Assembly (NCBI GenBank): GCA_015654535.1
Contig: JAATGU010000066.1
Location: 1 to 61,139 of the forward strand
Reading direction: 5' to 3'
Length of the DNA: 61,139 nucleotides
DNA from: Bacteroidales bacterium
Lineage (GTDB): Bacteria > Bacteroidota > Bacteroidia > Bacteroidales > Bacteroidaceae
Under the pieces are notes generated by a model, which was not told the origin of the DNA, did not search any database, and was given only the letters and a program-made list of their open reading frames with translations. The position numbers were made by a program, and so were the translations under genes. Of the stretch, positions 38,535-47,637 are shown piece by piece; position 1 is the first letter of the stretch, and each line of letters starts with the position of its first letter.

Positions 38535-39178
38535 ATACATTATTTAAAGATGATTTTCCTATAAAAAATAAAGTTGAAGATTTATGTCGATTTATAAAAG
38601 AACTTCCAGATACAGATGCCCAGATTGATGCCTTAAATTATATCCGGGCAATGTTACATGAAGTAAGTCCACTGAAACATCATCCGGTAGACTTTGTTGC
38701 TTGGGAAAGATCTGAAGAAATAGAAGGAAATGATTACAATCCTAATTCGGTGGCACCTCCCGAAATGTCTTTACTTATCACCTCAATCGAAAAAGATGGA
38801 TATACGATGCCTATCGTTACCAATCCGGAAAAAGGGATCATTCGTATAGTAGACGGTTTTCACCGAAGAAAAGCGGAAATGAAATCAAAGAAAATAAGAG
38901 AAAGTACTTCCGGCAGGCTCCCGGTAACGTTCATCCGAGAAGAACAACGAGGCTTAAGCGAAAGGATGGCGTCCACAATCCGTCATAACCGCGCCAGAGG
39001 TTCGCATGATATTGATTTAATGTCCAACATTGTCCGGGATCTTATCAATATGGGAAAATCATCTGCTTGGATCTCCAAACATATCGGCATGGATATGGAC
39101 GAAATTTTAAGACTGAAACAGCTAACCGGTATAGCCTCATTATTTGAGGATAGGGAGTTCTCCCAGAGTAGAGAATAA
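38531..39178 (+). CDS. IbrB-like ParB-fold protein
   Basis: This 215-residue protein has a ParB/Srx-type nucleotide-binding core: YTMPIVTNPEKG, then IRIVDGFHRRKAE (catalytic-type DGFHRRKA, 108-116). RHNRARG (151-157) follows, and a C-terminal helix-turn-helix-like SSAWISKHIGMDMDEILRLK. This matches the IbrB partner of IbrA. ParB-type domains bind CTP or act as small nucleases, but which applies here is unknown. It is the last gene of the cassette, overlaps ibrA-like by 4 bp and ends 32 bp before the 151-bp hairpin element. Confidence 0.82.
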   Translation: MNTLFKDDFPIKNKVEDLCRFIKELPDTDAQIDALNYIRAMLHEVSPLKHHPVDFVAWERSEEIEGNDYNPNSVAPPEMSLLITSIEKDGYTMPIVTNPEKGIIRIVDGFHRRKAEMKSKKIRESTSGRLPVTFIREEQRGLSERMASTIRHNRARGSHDIDLMSNIVRDLINMGKSSAWISKHIGMDMDEILRLKQLTGIASLFEDREFSQSRE

Positions 39179-39210
39179 AAAAATAAAAACACAATACAAT
39201 ATTGCAGTAA

Positions 39211-39361
39211 AAGGGAGTGGTGTAGATGGTGTACTTAAATAGTCTTTTTTTTACTTCCAAAAATCAAATTTCAAAAAAACTGTAATTTGCAGAATTTTTG
39301 AAATTTGATTTCCAGAAAGCTAAAAAGGTATTTTTAAGTACACCATCTACACCACTCCCTT
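39211..39361. mobile_element. 151-bp hairpin element with perfect 29-bp terminal inverted repeats (MITE-like)
   Basis: The end sequences 39211-39239 and 39333-39361 are perfect 29-bp inverted repeats (outer end AAGGGAGTGGTGTAGATGGT). A second perfect 17-bp inverted repeat sits inside (39261-39277 and 39295-39311), so almost the whole element folds on itself. There is no reading frame. A 2-bp AA flanks each end, too short to prove a target duplication. It could be a MITE, the remnant of a larger transposon, or a structured 3' element of the cassette. Confidence 0.65.
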
Positions 39362-39428
39362 AACCAACATTTATATAAATCACTAATTATAAAAAGATTA
39401 TAGACTCTCATGAGAAGTCCATAGATAT

Positions 39429-39476
39429 TAAAAATATGTCTGGACTCCTTGCCTGAAGAGTCTAGACATATTTTTA
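39429..39476. terminator. Bidirectional terminator
   Basis: AAAATATGTCTgGACTC and GAGTCtAGACATATTTT form a long stem around a short loop, with A and T runs on both sides. It lies between the cassette and the convergent methyltransferase gene. Confidence 0.8.
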
Positions 39477-39520
39477 TCCATTCTTGAATCGTTGACCAAC
39501 TATTCAAGAATCATTTTTAT

Positions 39521-40291
39521 TTATTGATGAATGATTTTTTGAGAAAATTGTGATACCTTCTTCACATATTTCAAAAGGTCCTTCCTTTTCCTTAATCTAT
39601 AAAAAACTTGCGAATTCAAATGATATCCAACCATTGGAAAAGGAGAAAACGACTTACTTTCAATCTCTAAATAATTGGTAAAAAGGTTCTCTAAATCAGT
39701 AAAATAAAAGCCCATATGATCTAAATAGTCATTTTCTCGTTGATAGTCCGGCAATGATTTCCCCAAAAAAGATGCCAAAATGTTGCCATAACTATAAAGG
39801 TCTTTCTTTTTAGAGGAAGTTCTCCGTCTCAACATATTCTTAACAAGAGCAGGAAATCCTTTTTCAATAGGAACAGAAATAACTAACATTCCATCGTCTT
39901 TCAATAAAGAGAGAATCTGTTCCAAGCATTCCTTCTGCTTCTTCGTGGGAAGATGTTCCAAAACTTCAAAACAGGTGATATAATTAAAAGGACCTTCTGT
40001 CTTTGCATTTTCAACAACTTTATCCCATGTATCTAATATAGACACAGAGTTCTCTGAAATAGACTCTAAATAGGGTTCATATCCTAATAATGATATTTCC
40101 CATGGAGAACAACTTTTCAGTTGGTTCAAAAACAGAGCATCTCCACATCCGAAATCCAATATACGTATTCCTTCTTTCAGATGAATGGCTGCTATTGAAC
40201 GTTTGAAGCGTATCCGATGAGAAAAACGCCTCAATAAATTACTGGAGTTATAGGTGTAGTCAGCATAGCCCGTTGTTTTTATATTAGCCAT
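39521..40291 (-). CDS. Class I SAM-dependent methyltransferase
   Basis: This 256-residue protein has the methyltransferase motifs: motif I IRILDFGCGDALFLNQL, motif II region LLGYEPYLES, motif post-I ITCFEVLEHLPTKKQ and DDGMLVISVPIEKG. This is the Methyltransf_11/23 type with a membrane-lipid or glycan-like C-terminal part. The substrate is unknown. It is the last gene of a minus-strand set with a thioredoxin-like gene (39-bp gap) and a CyuA-like gene. Confidence 0.85.
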   Translation of the reverse strand: MANIKTTGYADYTYNSSNLLRRFSHRIRFKRSIAAIHLKEGIRILDFGCGDALFLNQLKSCSPWEISLLGYEPYLESISENSVSILDTWDKVVENAKTEGPFNYITCFEVLEHLPTKKQKECLEQILSLLKDDGMLVISVPIEKGFPALVKNMLRRRTSSKKKDLYSYGNILASFLGKSLPDYQRENDYLDHMGFYFTDLENLFTNYLEIESKSFSPFPMVGYHLNSQVFYRLRKRKDLLKYVKKVSQFSQKIIHQ

Positions 40292-40330
40292 CTTATTGTT
40301 ATTTAATATCCTTATAAAATTAGGTCTACT

Positions 40331-40897
40331 CTATTTTGACAATTCTTTCAGTTTTTCATTAAGCAACTTATATTGTTTTTCACCGCCACCCCGAATAATA
40401 TAACGGATGGTACCAGTCTTGTCTATCAACAAATTTGTAGGAGTAGCCGTTATACCCGTCTTGCTGATGAAACTAATTGCGTTGGTAAGATGATGGAATA
40501 AAAAAGAATTTTCTGTCACTGTCTTTTTAATTTGTGCAGGCGTATTAAATGTCATCGACAAGAAATTGGCTTGTGGATAAGCTTTTATAAGCTCATTTAA
40601 ATGAGGAATTTCGGTGATACACGCCGCACAGTAAACGTGCCAGATATTAATTAAGGTAACTTTGCCCTCAATGTTTTGCTTGGTCCAAAGTTTTCCTTCA
40701 GTATCAGTAAAAGCAAATTGAGGACAAGGTTTATCACAAAGTTTATCCTCAAGTTCCTTATCCTCAAGTTTTTGTCGGGCGTCCACTTCTTTTCCCGAAC
40801 CAAAAAGAAAAGCTTTCAGTCCGCTTGCACTTATCTGAGCGTAGCCAATAGAAGAGAAACCCCAAAATAGCAAAAATGAAAAAAATAATTTTCTCAT
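40331..40897 (-). CDS. TlpA-like periplasmic thioredoxin-fold protein
   Basis: The ATG at 40895-40897 gives 188 residues with a clean signal peptide (MRKLFFSFLLFWGFSSIGYAQ). An ATG at 40918 would add seven polar residues and overlap the upstream stop codon, so it is less likely. The thioredoxin fold has its redox site in HVYCAACITEIPHL (CAAC), LSMTFNTP and the cis-Pro loop ITATPTNLLID. It probably acts as a disulfide reductase in the periplasm. It follows the CyuA-like gene, a cysteine-related enzyme. Confidence 0.85.
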   Translation of the reverse strand: MRKLFFSFLLFWGFSSIGYAQISASGLKAFLFGSGKEVDARQKLEDKELEDKLCDKPCPQFAFTDTEGKLWTKQNIEGKVTLINIWHVYCAACITEIPHLNELIKAYPQANFLSMTFNTPAQIKKTVTENSFLFHHLTNAISFISKTGITATPTNLLIDKTGTIRYIIRGGGEKQYKLLNEKLKELSK

Positions 40898-40911
40898 GAC
40901 CTCTTTTTTAC

Positions 40912-42195
40912 TTAGCATTTATTAGTCATAATCTGCAAAACTAATCTGTCGGTCTCATTCATTCCTTCGGAGCCAATAAGGGTAAGATTACGGATACTAC
41001 GATCCACATCATCGTCGATAATTCCTTCTACAGAAGTAACAAACTTGTTTTCCATCGCCATCATGGCAGAGAGTACTGCGGTGGAAACTCCACTGCTAAC
41101 TTTGAGCGAGCAACTAGGTTTGGCTCCGTCGCAAATCATTCCAGTAAGATTGGCTATCATATTTTTCACAGCAAAGGAAACTTGTTCATATCCTCCACCC
41201 ATCAAATAAGTAATACCGCAACTAGATCCGGTGGCAGCCACCACACATCCGCAAAGAGCGGACAGACGTCCCAGACTTTGTTTGATATAAATAACAGTAA
41301 GATGGCTAAGCATCAATGCACGTGTAAGCTCCGCTTCGCTTTTCTGATTCTTTTCCGCATAAATCACGACTGGCAGAGTGGCGGCAATTCCTTGATTTCC
41401 ACTACCGGAATTACTCATTACGGGAATCATTGCCCCAGCCATACGAGCATCGCAAGCAGCAGATGTATAGGACAGTATCTGAGAAAATACACTATCTCCC
41501 ATTATTTCTTTTTCATATTTTCCTTTCAGCATCTTGCCTAAAGCGTGTCCGTAGTCTCCTCTAAAAGATTGTTCGGCAGCAGCTCTGTTAACTCTACCTG
41601 TCTCGAGAATAAAATTGATCTCTTCCAAAGGAGCAGTCATAGCAAAGTCATAAACTTTTCGCAGACAAAGTTCTGGTTCTTTCTCCGTGTCCTCTCCTTG
41701 AGCGGATTCTTGTTTATTGAGAATAATCTCTTCTCCCCGGGAAACATATACAAAATTGGTATGTCCACCTGAGATGATTGCTATGCTATTCTCCCCTCCA
41801 GCCTCACAGATGGCTTCTATATAAAGTTTTTCAGAAATATCCTTCTTCAGTGAAATAGTTATTCGTTTTTCGGCAATCATCCGTTTCCCTTCTTTTACTG
41901 CTTCGGGAGTACTGTCTCTCAAAACTTCCAGCTGGTATTCCGATTTACCAATTAAGGCACCCAACGCCACGGCAATGGGAAGACCAATCATTCCTGTTCC
42001 GGGAATCCCTACCCCCATGGCGTTCTTTAGAATATTTGCGCTTAGATAAAGAGTAATTTTTTCGGGACACTGTCCCAATGTTTCACTCGCCTTTGCAACA
42101 GCCAAAGCAACGGCAATAGGTTCCGTACAGCCAATAGCCGGAACCACTTCCCGTTTTACAAGTGATATAATTTGTTTTCTTTCCAATTCTGTCAT
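40912..42195 (-). CDS. cyuA: L-cysteine desulfidase family protein (CyuA/UPF0597, YhaM-like)
   Basis: From the ATG at 42193-42195 the protein has 427 residues. The longer frame starts at TTG 42219 inside the promoter. It has VVPAIGCTEPIAVALAVAKA, ISGGHTNFVYV, MPVMSNSGSGNQGIAATLPV, LCGCVVAATGSSCGITYLMGG and ICDGAKPSCSLKVSSG, with conserved cysteines for an Fe-S cluster as in CyuA and the serine dehydratase alpha family. It would break L-cysteine into pyruvate, ammonia and sulfide. Annotations often say serine dehydratase-like. Confidence 0.88.
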   Translation of the reverse strand: MTELERKQIISLVKREVVPAIGCTEPIAVALAVAKASETLGQCPEKITLYLSANILKNAMGVGIPGTGMIGLPIAVALGALIGKSEYQLEVLRDSTPEAVKEGKRMIAEKRITISLKKDISEKLYIEAICEAGGENSIAIISGGHTNFVYVSRGEEIILNKQESAQGEDTEKEPELCLRKVYDFAMTAPLEEINFILETGRVNRAAAEQSFRGDYGHALGKMLKGKYEKEIMGDSVFSQILSYTSAACDARMAGAMIPVMSNSGSGNQGIAATLPVVIYAEKNQKSEAELTRALMLSHLTVIYIKQSLGRLSALCGCVVAATGSSCGITYLMGGGYEQVSFAVKNMIANLTGMICDGAKPSCSLKVSSGVSTAVLSAMMAMENKFVTSVEGIIDDDVDRSIRNLTLIGSEGMNETDRLVLQIMTNKC

Positions 42196-42216
42196 TGTTG
42201 TTTTATTTATCAACGA

Positions 42217-42224
42217 CAAAAATA
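42217..42224 (-). promoter_or_regulatory. -7 box of the cyuA-like gene
   Basis: TATTTTTG on the minus strand fits TAnnTTTG and lies about 21 bp before the ATG at 42195. It supports that start over the TTG at 42219. Confidence 0.5.
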
Positions 42225-42438
42225 CAAATAAAATTAAAGTGTACAGGGTCTGAGACTCATTTATTTAAGAAAGTTGTACCCCTATTTACAGTTTACAAAT
42301 TAGTCAAATTCCTCACATAAAATAAAAAAAGTCTGTTGTGACAATAGGCTCCTTATCTTATTTCATTAAAAATGATACATTTACATTTTACTCTATGATG
42401 ATTTTTTTTCTAAAAAACAAAAGAAAATCAAAGAAATA

Positions 42439-42470
42439 TTTGGTTTATATTATAAACTGCTTTATATTTG
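42439..42470 (+). promoter_or_regulatory. Promoter of the membrane protein/regulator pair
   Basis: TTTG (42439-42442) and TATATTTG (42463-42470) are 20 bp apart, a full match to the -33/-7 consensus. The leader to the ATG at 42564 is about 85 nt. Apart from this and the cyuA -7 box, the gap 42220-42563 holds no feature I can support. Confidence 0.75.
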
Positions 42471-42563
42471 CATTAAGCAATTGAGAAGTGCGCAGCTCTG
42501 TTGCTTATTTTTATATGGATTTAGTTTATTTTATAAACCAATTTATAAAAAATAGAAAACACT

Positions 42564-43145
42564 ATGGAAGAAAAAAAGTTAACGGAGAAAGAAAGTCTGG
42601 AACTCATTTCTCAAATGATACAAGAAACAAAGAATAATTTGGAAAAAGGAGATGGAAATTTCTTTTTATTATGGGGATACTTATCCACTTTTATTTCCCT
42701 AATTATTTATTTCGTCTGGTCCTATACTGCCAATCCTCTCATCTTTTTGTGCTGGTGGATTATTCCCATTATAGGTTGGCCTGCAATGATGTTCATACGA
42801 AAGAAAAAGCCGAAACGAATTATAACTTATATTGATCGCATAATAGGAGATATTTGGCTTGTACTTGGTTTTTGTGCACTAGCGGCACCTATTCTCAGTT
42901 TATTTGTTCCTATACCTATACTATTTATTGAAGCATTATTAATAAATATAGGTGCGATGATCACCGGACTAATAATTAGATACAAAATGATAAGCATTAC
43001 AGGCTTTATTGGTATTTTAATGAGCTTTGGCCTGCTATTTATACATGGAGAAATACAAATTCTCATTTTTGCAGCTATGTTTGTATTATTAATGATTATT
43101 CCTGGTCACATGCTAAACGCAGCGTACAAGAAACAACTAAAATAA
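42564..43145 (+). CDS. Small polytopic membrane protein
   Basis: This 193-residue protein starts with a charged 35-residue segment (EEKKLTEKESLELISQMIQE). Six or so hydrophobic helices follow (for example FLLWGYLSTFISLIIYFVW). I do not recognise a named family. The layout resembles Bacteroidetes membrane proteins that sit next to a small winged-helix regulator. Its stop codon overlaps the start of the regulator gene (TAATG). It may be a sensor or a partner regulated by that protein, but this is inference. Confidence 0.75.
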   Translation: MEEKKLTEKESLELISQMIQETKNNLEKGDGNFFLLWGYLSTFISLIIYFVWSYTANPLIFLCWWIIPIIGWPAMMFIRKKKPKRIITYIDRIIGDIWLVLGFCALAAPILSLFVPIPILFIEALLINIGAMITGLIIRYKMISITGFIGILMSFGLLFIHGEIQILIFAAMFVLLMIIPGHMLNAAYKKQLK

Positions 43146-43432
43146 TGCTTATGTTCAAAGAATTAGATCCATTACTTCATTCGCAACTTCGCCTTGCGGT
43201 TATGTCTATTTTGATGAATGTGGAAGAGGCTGAGTTTGTCTACCTGAAAGAAAAAACGCAGTCAACAGCCGGGAATCTCAGCGTTCAATTGGATAAGCTA
43301 TCCAAGGCAGGTTATATTGTGATTGAAAAAAGCTTTATTGGAAAAAAGACTCGTACCGCTTGCCACATTTCTCTTTTAGGCAGAAAAGCATTCGAAGGCT
43401 ATGTGCAAGCACTAAAAGACTATATTGAATAA
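43145..43432 (+). CDS. Small winged-helix transcriptional regulator
   Basis: This 95-residue protein has one winged-helix domain of the PF13601 type: LLHSQLRLAVMSILM, recognition helix region STAGNLSVQLDKLSKAGYI and wing KSFIGKKTRTACHISLLGRKAF. Such regulators commonly control an adjacent membrane-protein gene. It overlaps the preceding gene by one base. An ATG six bases downstream (43151) is an alternative start. Confidence 0.85.
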   Translation: MLMFKELDPLLHSQLRLAVMSILMNVEEAEFVYLKEKTQSTAGNLSVQLDKLSKAGYIVIEKSFIGKKTRTACHISLLGRKAFEGYVQALKDYIE

Positions 43433-43549
43433 TTCAGTTATCACTGTCCTCAATAGAAATTTTGGGTAATAGGGGGAGGGTATGTTCAGAAATTAAAACG
43501 AATTAAATATAAGGAATATATTCTTGTATTTAATATTAAAGTTAACAAT

Positions 43550-43618
43550 ATGAAAGCATGGGCTGTGAAGTTCGTGCTTTTGCTCAAAGCTAAAAAAATA
43601 ATTAAAAAAACTACCTAA
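43550..43618 (+). CDS. Possible 22-residue peptide
   Basis: A short frame encodes MKAWAVKFVLLLKAKKIIKK plus two Thr. It has a hydrophobic core and a strongly basic tail, like a membrane-active peptide. There is no clear promoter or ribosome-binding site, and a frame of this length can occur by chance. Apart from this and the terminator, the 43433-43748 gap has nothing I can support. Confidence 0.2.
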   Translation: MKAWAVKFVLLLKAKKIIKKTT

Positions 43619-43660
43619 ATGATGAACTACCCACTTAACAAGCTAAGAAATAAGACCTCT

Positions 43661-43701
43661 AAAAAGGGTAATCAGCCTCAATAATCCGGCTAATTACCCT
43701 T
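43661..43701. terminator. Bidirectional terminator
   Basis: AAGGGTAATCAGCC and GGCTAATTACCCTT form a stem with one mismatch, with A/T runs on the flanks. It separates the regulator gene from the convergent GH31 gene. Confidence 0.75.
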
Positions 43702-43748
43702 ACACTCTCAAAAAAAGGGGAAACTGCTCTTCACAGAGCTGAACTATT

Positions 43749-46148
43749 CTATTCTTTGCTCACTTTTATCGTCATCTTTGTCTTATCTTTCAACGGATTA
43801 TCTTTTAATATCCATTTATTTTCTTCGCTGGTGAGGGTAATTTCTTTCAGATTGTTATCGGAAGGAAGACAGAGTAATCCTTTCACTTGTTTAGACCCCG
43901 CGGAGTAAACAACCAGATCGAGTTTTGACCAATCCATTTTATCGGTGGACTGTGCAAGGGCTATGTGGGGAATTACTGCGCCATCTCGTACCAGAATGAT
44001 TGCGGGAATCTCTCCTACAGCAATCTGGTTCCATCCGCTTTGATAAACTTTTCCCGATTGATAATCAATCCATTTTCCGGAGGGTAAATATACATTCCGC
44101 TGTGTGCCATTTTCCATCAGTGGGGAGACCATAAGGTCATGCCCAAACATATACTGATCTTCTACCAGCCATGCACCCGGATCATCGGGAAATTCCACGA
44201 ACAGAGCGCGAACCATTGGCAATCCTTTTTCGGTACAGTCTTTGGCCTGAGCATAAACATAGGGCATGAGTTTATATTTCATCTCGGCGGATTCACGAAA
44301 AGCTTTGGTGAAAAATTCATTATATAACCACGGTTCTTTGGGAGGTGCACCGTGAGCACGGCTGTGTGATGTTAGAAATCCGAAAGGCAACCAACGACGA
44401 TAAAGTTCTTCCGGTGATTTCTGTACGAATCCTCCAATATCGTGACTCCAAAAAGAGAATCCACTAAGTCCCAAAGAAAGTCCGCCACGAAGTGTTCCCT
44501 GCATACCAATATCGGTATTCGCCGCATCTCCTCCCCAGTGAATGGGATAACGCTGAGATCCTGCCCATGCACTACGTGCCCAGATAATATGTTCATTTTT
44601 TACTTTATCGGTAATATCAGCCACTGCTTTGTTATATCTCAACGGATAGAGGTTATGTTCGTAAAGTCCTCCTTTACCCGAAGCATAAAAACCATTGAAC
44701 GGTGCAGCTTCTCCAAAGTCCACTTTAATCGCACCAACACCCATCTTCAGTAATCCTGCTAACTTATCTTGATACCAGGCGACGGTCTGCGGATTGGAGA
44801 AGTCGAGCACCGCATCTTCATACGGCATTCCACCCGTTGCATTCTTTACATTCATTCCTTTATCCACTATCTCTTTGAAATATTTATTCTTAGGGGTAAA
44901 ATACGTCAACTGCCAAAGCGATATATGAAAGCCATCCGCTAAAAGATCATTCACCATCTTTTGTGGATTACTAAAGCGACTGGGAGCAAACACATAGTCA
45001 CACTGCCAGTCGGTCTCGAACCATCCGGTATCAAAATGAATCACATCCGCCGGAATTTTATATTTCCTCAGATTCTTAGCCACCTCATATCCCTCAGCCT
45101 GACTGAAGTAAGTAATGCGACTCATCCAAGTTCCAAAACTCCACAGTGGAGGCATGGGTGATTTTCCCGTCAGCTCGGTATATTCGTTAAGAATTTCTTT
45201 CGGATCTCCGAAGAAAACAAAAAGATCTAATGCCTCATCTGCCATAAACAATTTGTTGATGCCAGTATAAGTCGCCCCAAAGTCACAAGTGACTGGTGCA
45301 GAAGTATGCATAAACATTCCATATCCCCTACTACTCATAAAGAAAGGAATAGGTTTGTACATCTGATCCGTTTCCGGTCCCTGCGGATCGGTCACAAAAA
45401 GATTCACCTTCTGTCCTACTTTATTGAGTGAAGTAAAAGATTCCCCGCAGCCCACAATCTTTTCTCCGGGTGAAAGAGTGAACACTGGATTCACACTGCG
45501 AGAGTTATCATTCCCTCGTTTGATAAAATTAAAAGGAAGGTTTTTTACTTGGGTAGAGTCATTATCACTCCATCGCCATGTATCTGTGAGTCGTTTGCCT
45601 AATGCATCCATCAGTATTATCCGCCAAGGATTTTCTTCAATAAGAATAGAACCATAAGCACTCTTATAAAGATGCGCGCCTTTTACCGCCGAATATTTCC
45701 AGGAATTATCTTTGCCAGGAGCTTTTACCAACATCAGAGATTCAGTATCCTTAGGTTCCACGGGAGTGGTAAGCATACGGATGCGTAAGGTTCGCGGAGT
45801 TATAAAGTCAATGGTGAACTTCAGTTCGGGATTATTTACGTAGGCTGTGCCAGGGAAATCCAGCATCTGGAGATCTTGAGGAAGCACCGTGTTTAGATTA
45901 AATGCCTGACGCGTATATAGAGTCTTACGCTTCCACTCGATCTTTCCGCTTGCGGAAGCCGGATCAAAAGTCGCCAGTTTATCGGCAAAAAAGAAAATAT
46001 TGGTAAAGTCTCCGAAATCGGAACTCATATCCTTAGCTTGATTCATCAAATAAGGTGAGCCTCCGTTGACATGAAGTTGGGCAATTGCCGCTGAAGCAAA
46101 CACCATATATAATAAGGTGATCACCCCTTTGGCTTTATACTTTTTCAT
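43749..46148 (-). CDS. GH31 family glycosidase (alpha-xylosidase/alpha-glucosidase type)
   Basis: This 799-residue secreted enzyme has a signal peptide ending at AIAQ. After an N-terminal beta-sandwich comes the GH31 barrel with HFDTGWFETDW. The nucleophile is Asp477 in IKVDFGEAAPF, and the acid/base is Asp541 in HWGGDA. K-x-DFGE is the form seen in YicI-like alpha-xylosidases, while alpha-glucosidases more often have WxDMNE, so activity on alpha-xylose is favoured but not proven. A C-terminal beta domain follows. It is a single-gene minus-strand unit, not part of a susCD locus in this window. Confidence 0.9.
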   Translation of the reverse strand: MKKYKAKGVITLLYMVFASAAIAQLHVNGGSPYLMNQAKDMSSDFGDFTNIFFFADKLATFDPASASGKIEWKRKTLYTRQAFNLNTVLPQDLQMLDFPGTAYVNNPELKFTIDFITPRTLRIRMLTTPVEPKDTESLMLVKAPGKDNSWKYSAVKGAHLYKSAYGSILIEENPWRIILMDALGKRLTDTWRWSDNDSTQVKNLPFNFIKRGNDNSRSVNPVFTLSPGEKIVGCGESFTSLNKVGQKVNLFVTDPQGPETDQMYKPIPFFMSSRGYGMFMHTSAPVTCDFGATYTGINKLFMADEALDLFVFFGDPKEILNEYTELTGKSPMPPLWSFGTWMSRITYFSQAEGYEVAKNLRKYKIPADVIHFDTGWFETDWQCDYVFAPSRFSNPQKMVNDLLADGFHISLWQLTYFTPKNKYFKEIVDKGMNVKNATGGMPYEDAVLDFSNPQTVAWYQDKLAGLLKMGVGAIKVDFGEAAPFNGFYASGKGGLYEHNLYPLRYNKAVADITDKVKNEHIIWARSAWAGSQRYPIHWGGDAANTDIGMQGTLRGGLSLGLSGFSFWSHDIGGFVQKSPEELYRRWLPFGFLTSHSRAHGAPPKEPWLYNEFFTKAFRESAEMKYKLMPYVYAQAKDCTEKGLPMVRALFVEFPDDPGAWLVEDQYMFGHDLMVSPLMENGTQRNVYLPSGKWIDYQSGKVYQSGWNQIAVGEIPAIILVRDGAVIPHIALAQSTDKMDWSKLDLVVYSAGSKQVKGLLCLPSDNNLKEITLTSEENKWILKDNPLKDKTKMTIKVSKE

Positions 46149-46432
46149 ACTATCGTATTTAATTGTTATTTAAGTGCTGTAAAAGTACAATTATTTATTC
46201 GATACCTTATATATGATATGTTTACGAGAAGGGGGTGATATGTTTCATTTCAAAAAGAAACAGAGGAAAACCTTGGTAAGTTGCTTACTATATTTACCAA
46301 AACATTCTTTTTTAATGTTGCTCATTAAAATATTCATTTATCTTTCAAACCAAAGTTAAAAATAATATCACTTTATTTGCAAACAGTTTCTTATTACAGG
46401 TGTTTTTATAGTAACAATGAGGAAAGAATTAT

Positions 46433-46440
46433 TATATTTG
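46433..46440 (+). promoter_or_regulatory. -7 box of aroC
   Basis: TATATTTG fits TAnnTTTG and lies about 28 bp before the ATG. No matching -33 TTTG is seen. The remainder of the gap 46149-46468 is AT-rich with no other feature I can support. Confidence 0.55.
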
Positions 46441-46468
46441 CAATAATAAACCATAAAAAGTAACAGCT

Positions 46469-47545
46469 ATGTTCAATTCATTCGGCAACATTTTCAAATT
46501 AAGCAGCTTCGGCGAATCACATGGAAAAGGAATCGGCGGAGTTGTTGATGGATTTCCTTCAGGAATCAAAATTGATTTGGAGTTTATTCAAAAAGAACTA
46601 GACAGACGTAGACCGGGACAATCAAAAATCACCACTGACCGGGACGAACAAGATAAGGTAGAACTCCTCTCAGGTATATTTGAAGGAAAATCCACTGGTA
46701 GCCCCATCGGCTTTATTGTATGGAATAGGAATCAGGATTCCAAAGATTATGAGAACATTAAAAGTATCTTCCGACCCTCACATGCCGACTATACTTATCA
46801 ATTAAAGTATGGCATCCGGGATTATCGCGGAGGTGGACGGTCATCTGCACGGGAAACCATATCCCGTTGTGTAGCAGGAGCACTGGCTAAAATTGCTTTG
46901 CATCAGATTGGGATCAGTTTCTCGGCTTATACTTCACAAGTAGGCCCCATTCGACTGGACGATGATTATAAAAAATATGATCTTTCCAAAATTGAAGAGA
47001 CTCCTGTAAGATGTCCCGATTTAGAGAAAGCACAGGAGATGATAGAATATATCTCCAAAGTAAAAGCAGAAGGGGATACCATCGGCGGAGTAGTAACTTG
47101 TGTGATTAAAGGCTGCCCCATTGGGCTTGGACAACCGGTTTTCGGCAAACTACATGCTGCACTTGGAAATGCAATGTTAAGCATCAACGCAGTGAAAGCT
47201 TTTGAGTACGGTGATGGTTTTGACGGGTTAGAAAAGAAAGGATCGGAACAAAATGATGTTTTCTATAATCACGATGGTGTAATTGAGACTAGAACAAATC
47301 ACTCTGGTGGCATTCAAGGAGGAATAAGCAATGGACAAGATATATTTTTCCGTGTAGCGTTTAAACCTGTAGCCACTATTTTGATGGAGCAACATACAGT
47401 AAACATTAGCGGAATAGATACTTCCATGAAAGCAAAAGGAAGACATGATCCATGCGTACTTCCGCGTGCAGTACCCATTGTGGAAGCAATGGCTGCCATG
47501 ACTATCCTGGATTATTATCTGATTGATAAAACCACACAATTATAA
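46469..47545 (+). CDS. aroC: Chorismate synthase
   Basis: This 358-residue protein has the chorismate synthase signatures: [39 protein letters not shown], and [16 protein letters not shown] followed by [15 protein letters not shown] and [17 protein letters not shown]. It uses reduced FMN to convert EPSP to chorismate, the last common step for aromatic amino acids. It is followed by an intergenic region that carries the TGTACA array, so it is probably a single-gene unit. Confidence 0.96.
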   Translation: MFNSFGNIFKLSSFGESHGKGIGGVVDGFPSGIKIDLEFIQKELDRRRPGQSKITTDRDEQDKVELLSGIFEGKSTGSPIGFIVWNRNQDSKDYENIKSIFRPSHADYTYQLKYGIRDYRGGGRSSARETISRCVAGALAKIALHQIGISFSAYTSQVGPIRLDDDYKKYDLSKIEETPVRCPDLEKAQEMIEYISKVKAEGDTIGGVVTCVIKGCPIGLGQPVFGKLHAALGNAMLSINAVKAFEYGDGFDGLEKKGSEQNDVFYNHDGVIETRTNHSGGIQGGISNGQDIFFRVAFKPVATILMEQHTVNISGIDTSMKAKGRHDPCVLPRAVPIVEAMAAMTILDYYLIDKTTQL

Positions 47546-47637
47546 TATAAACAGAAAAAGCTCAGAAATCTTCCACAAAAAGATGAAAGCGATTGCTGAG
47601 TTTTATCAAACTTATTCAAGAGAACAATAAAAGATAC

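Noticed and set aside
42240..42280. TGTACA at 42240 and TGTACC at 42275 as a third array
   Set aside because: Only one perfect site and a 35-bp step, so it does not follow the 22-bp rule. Single TGTACA copies also occur by chance in coding DNA.
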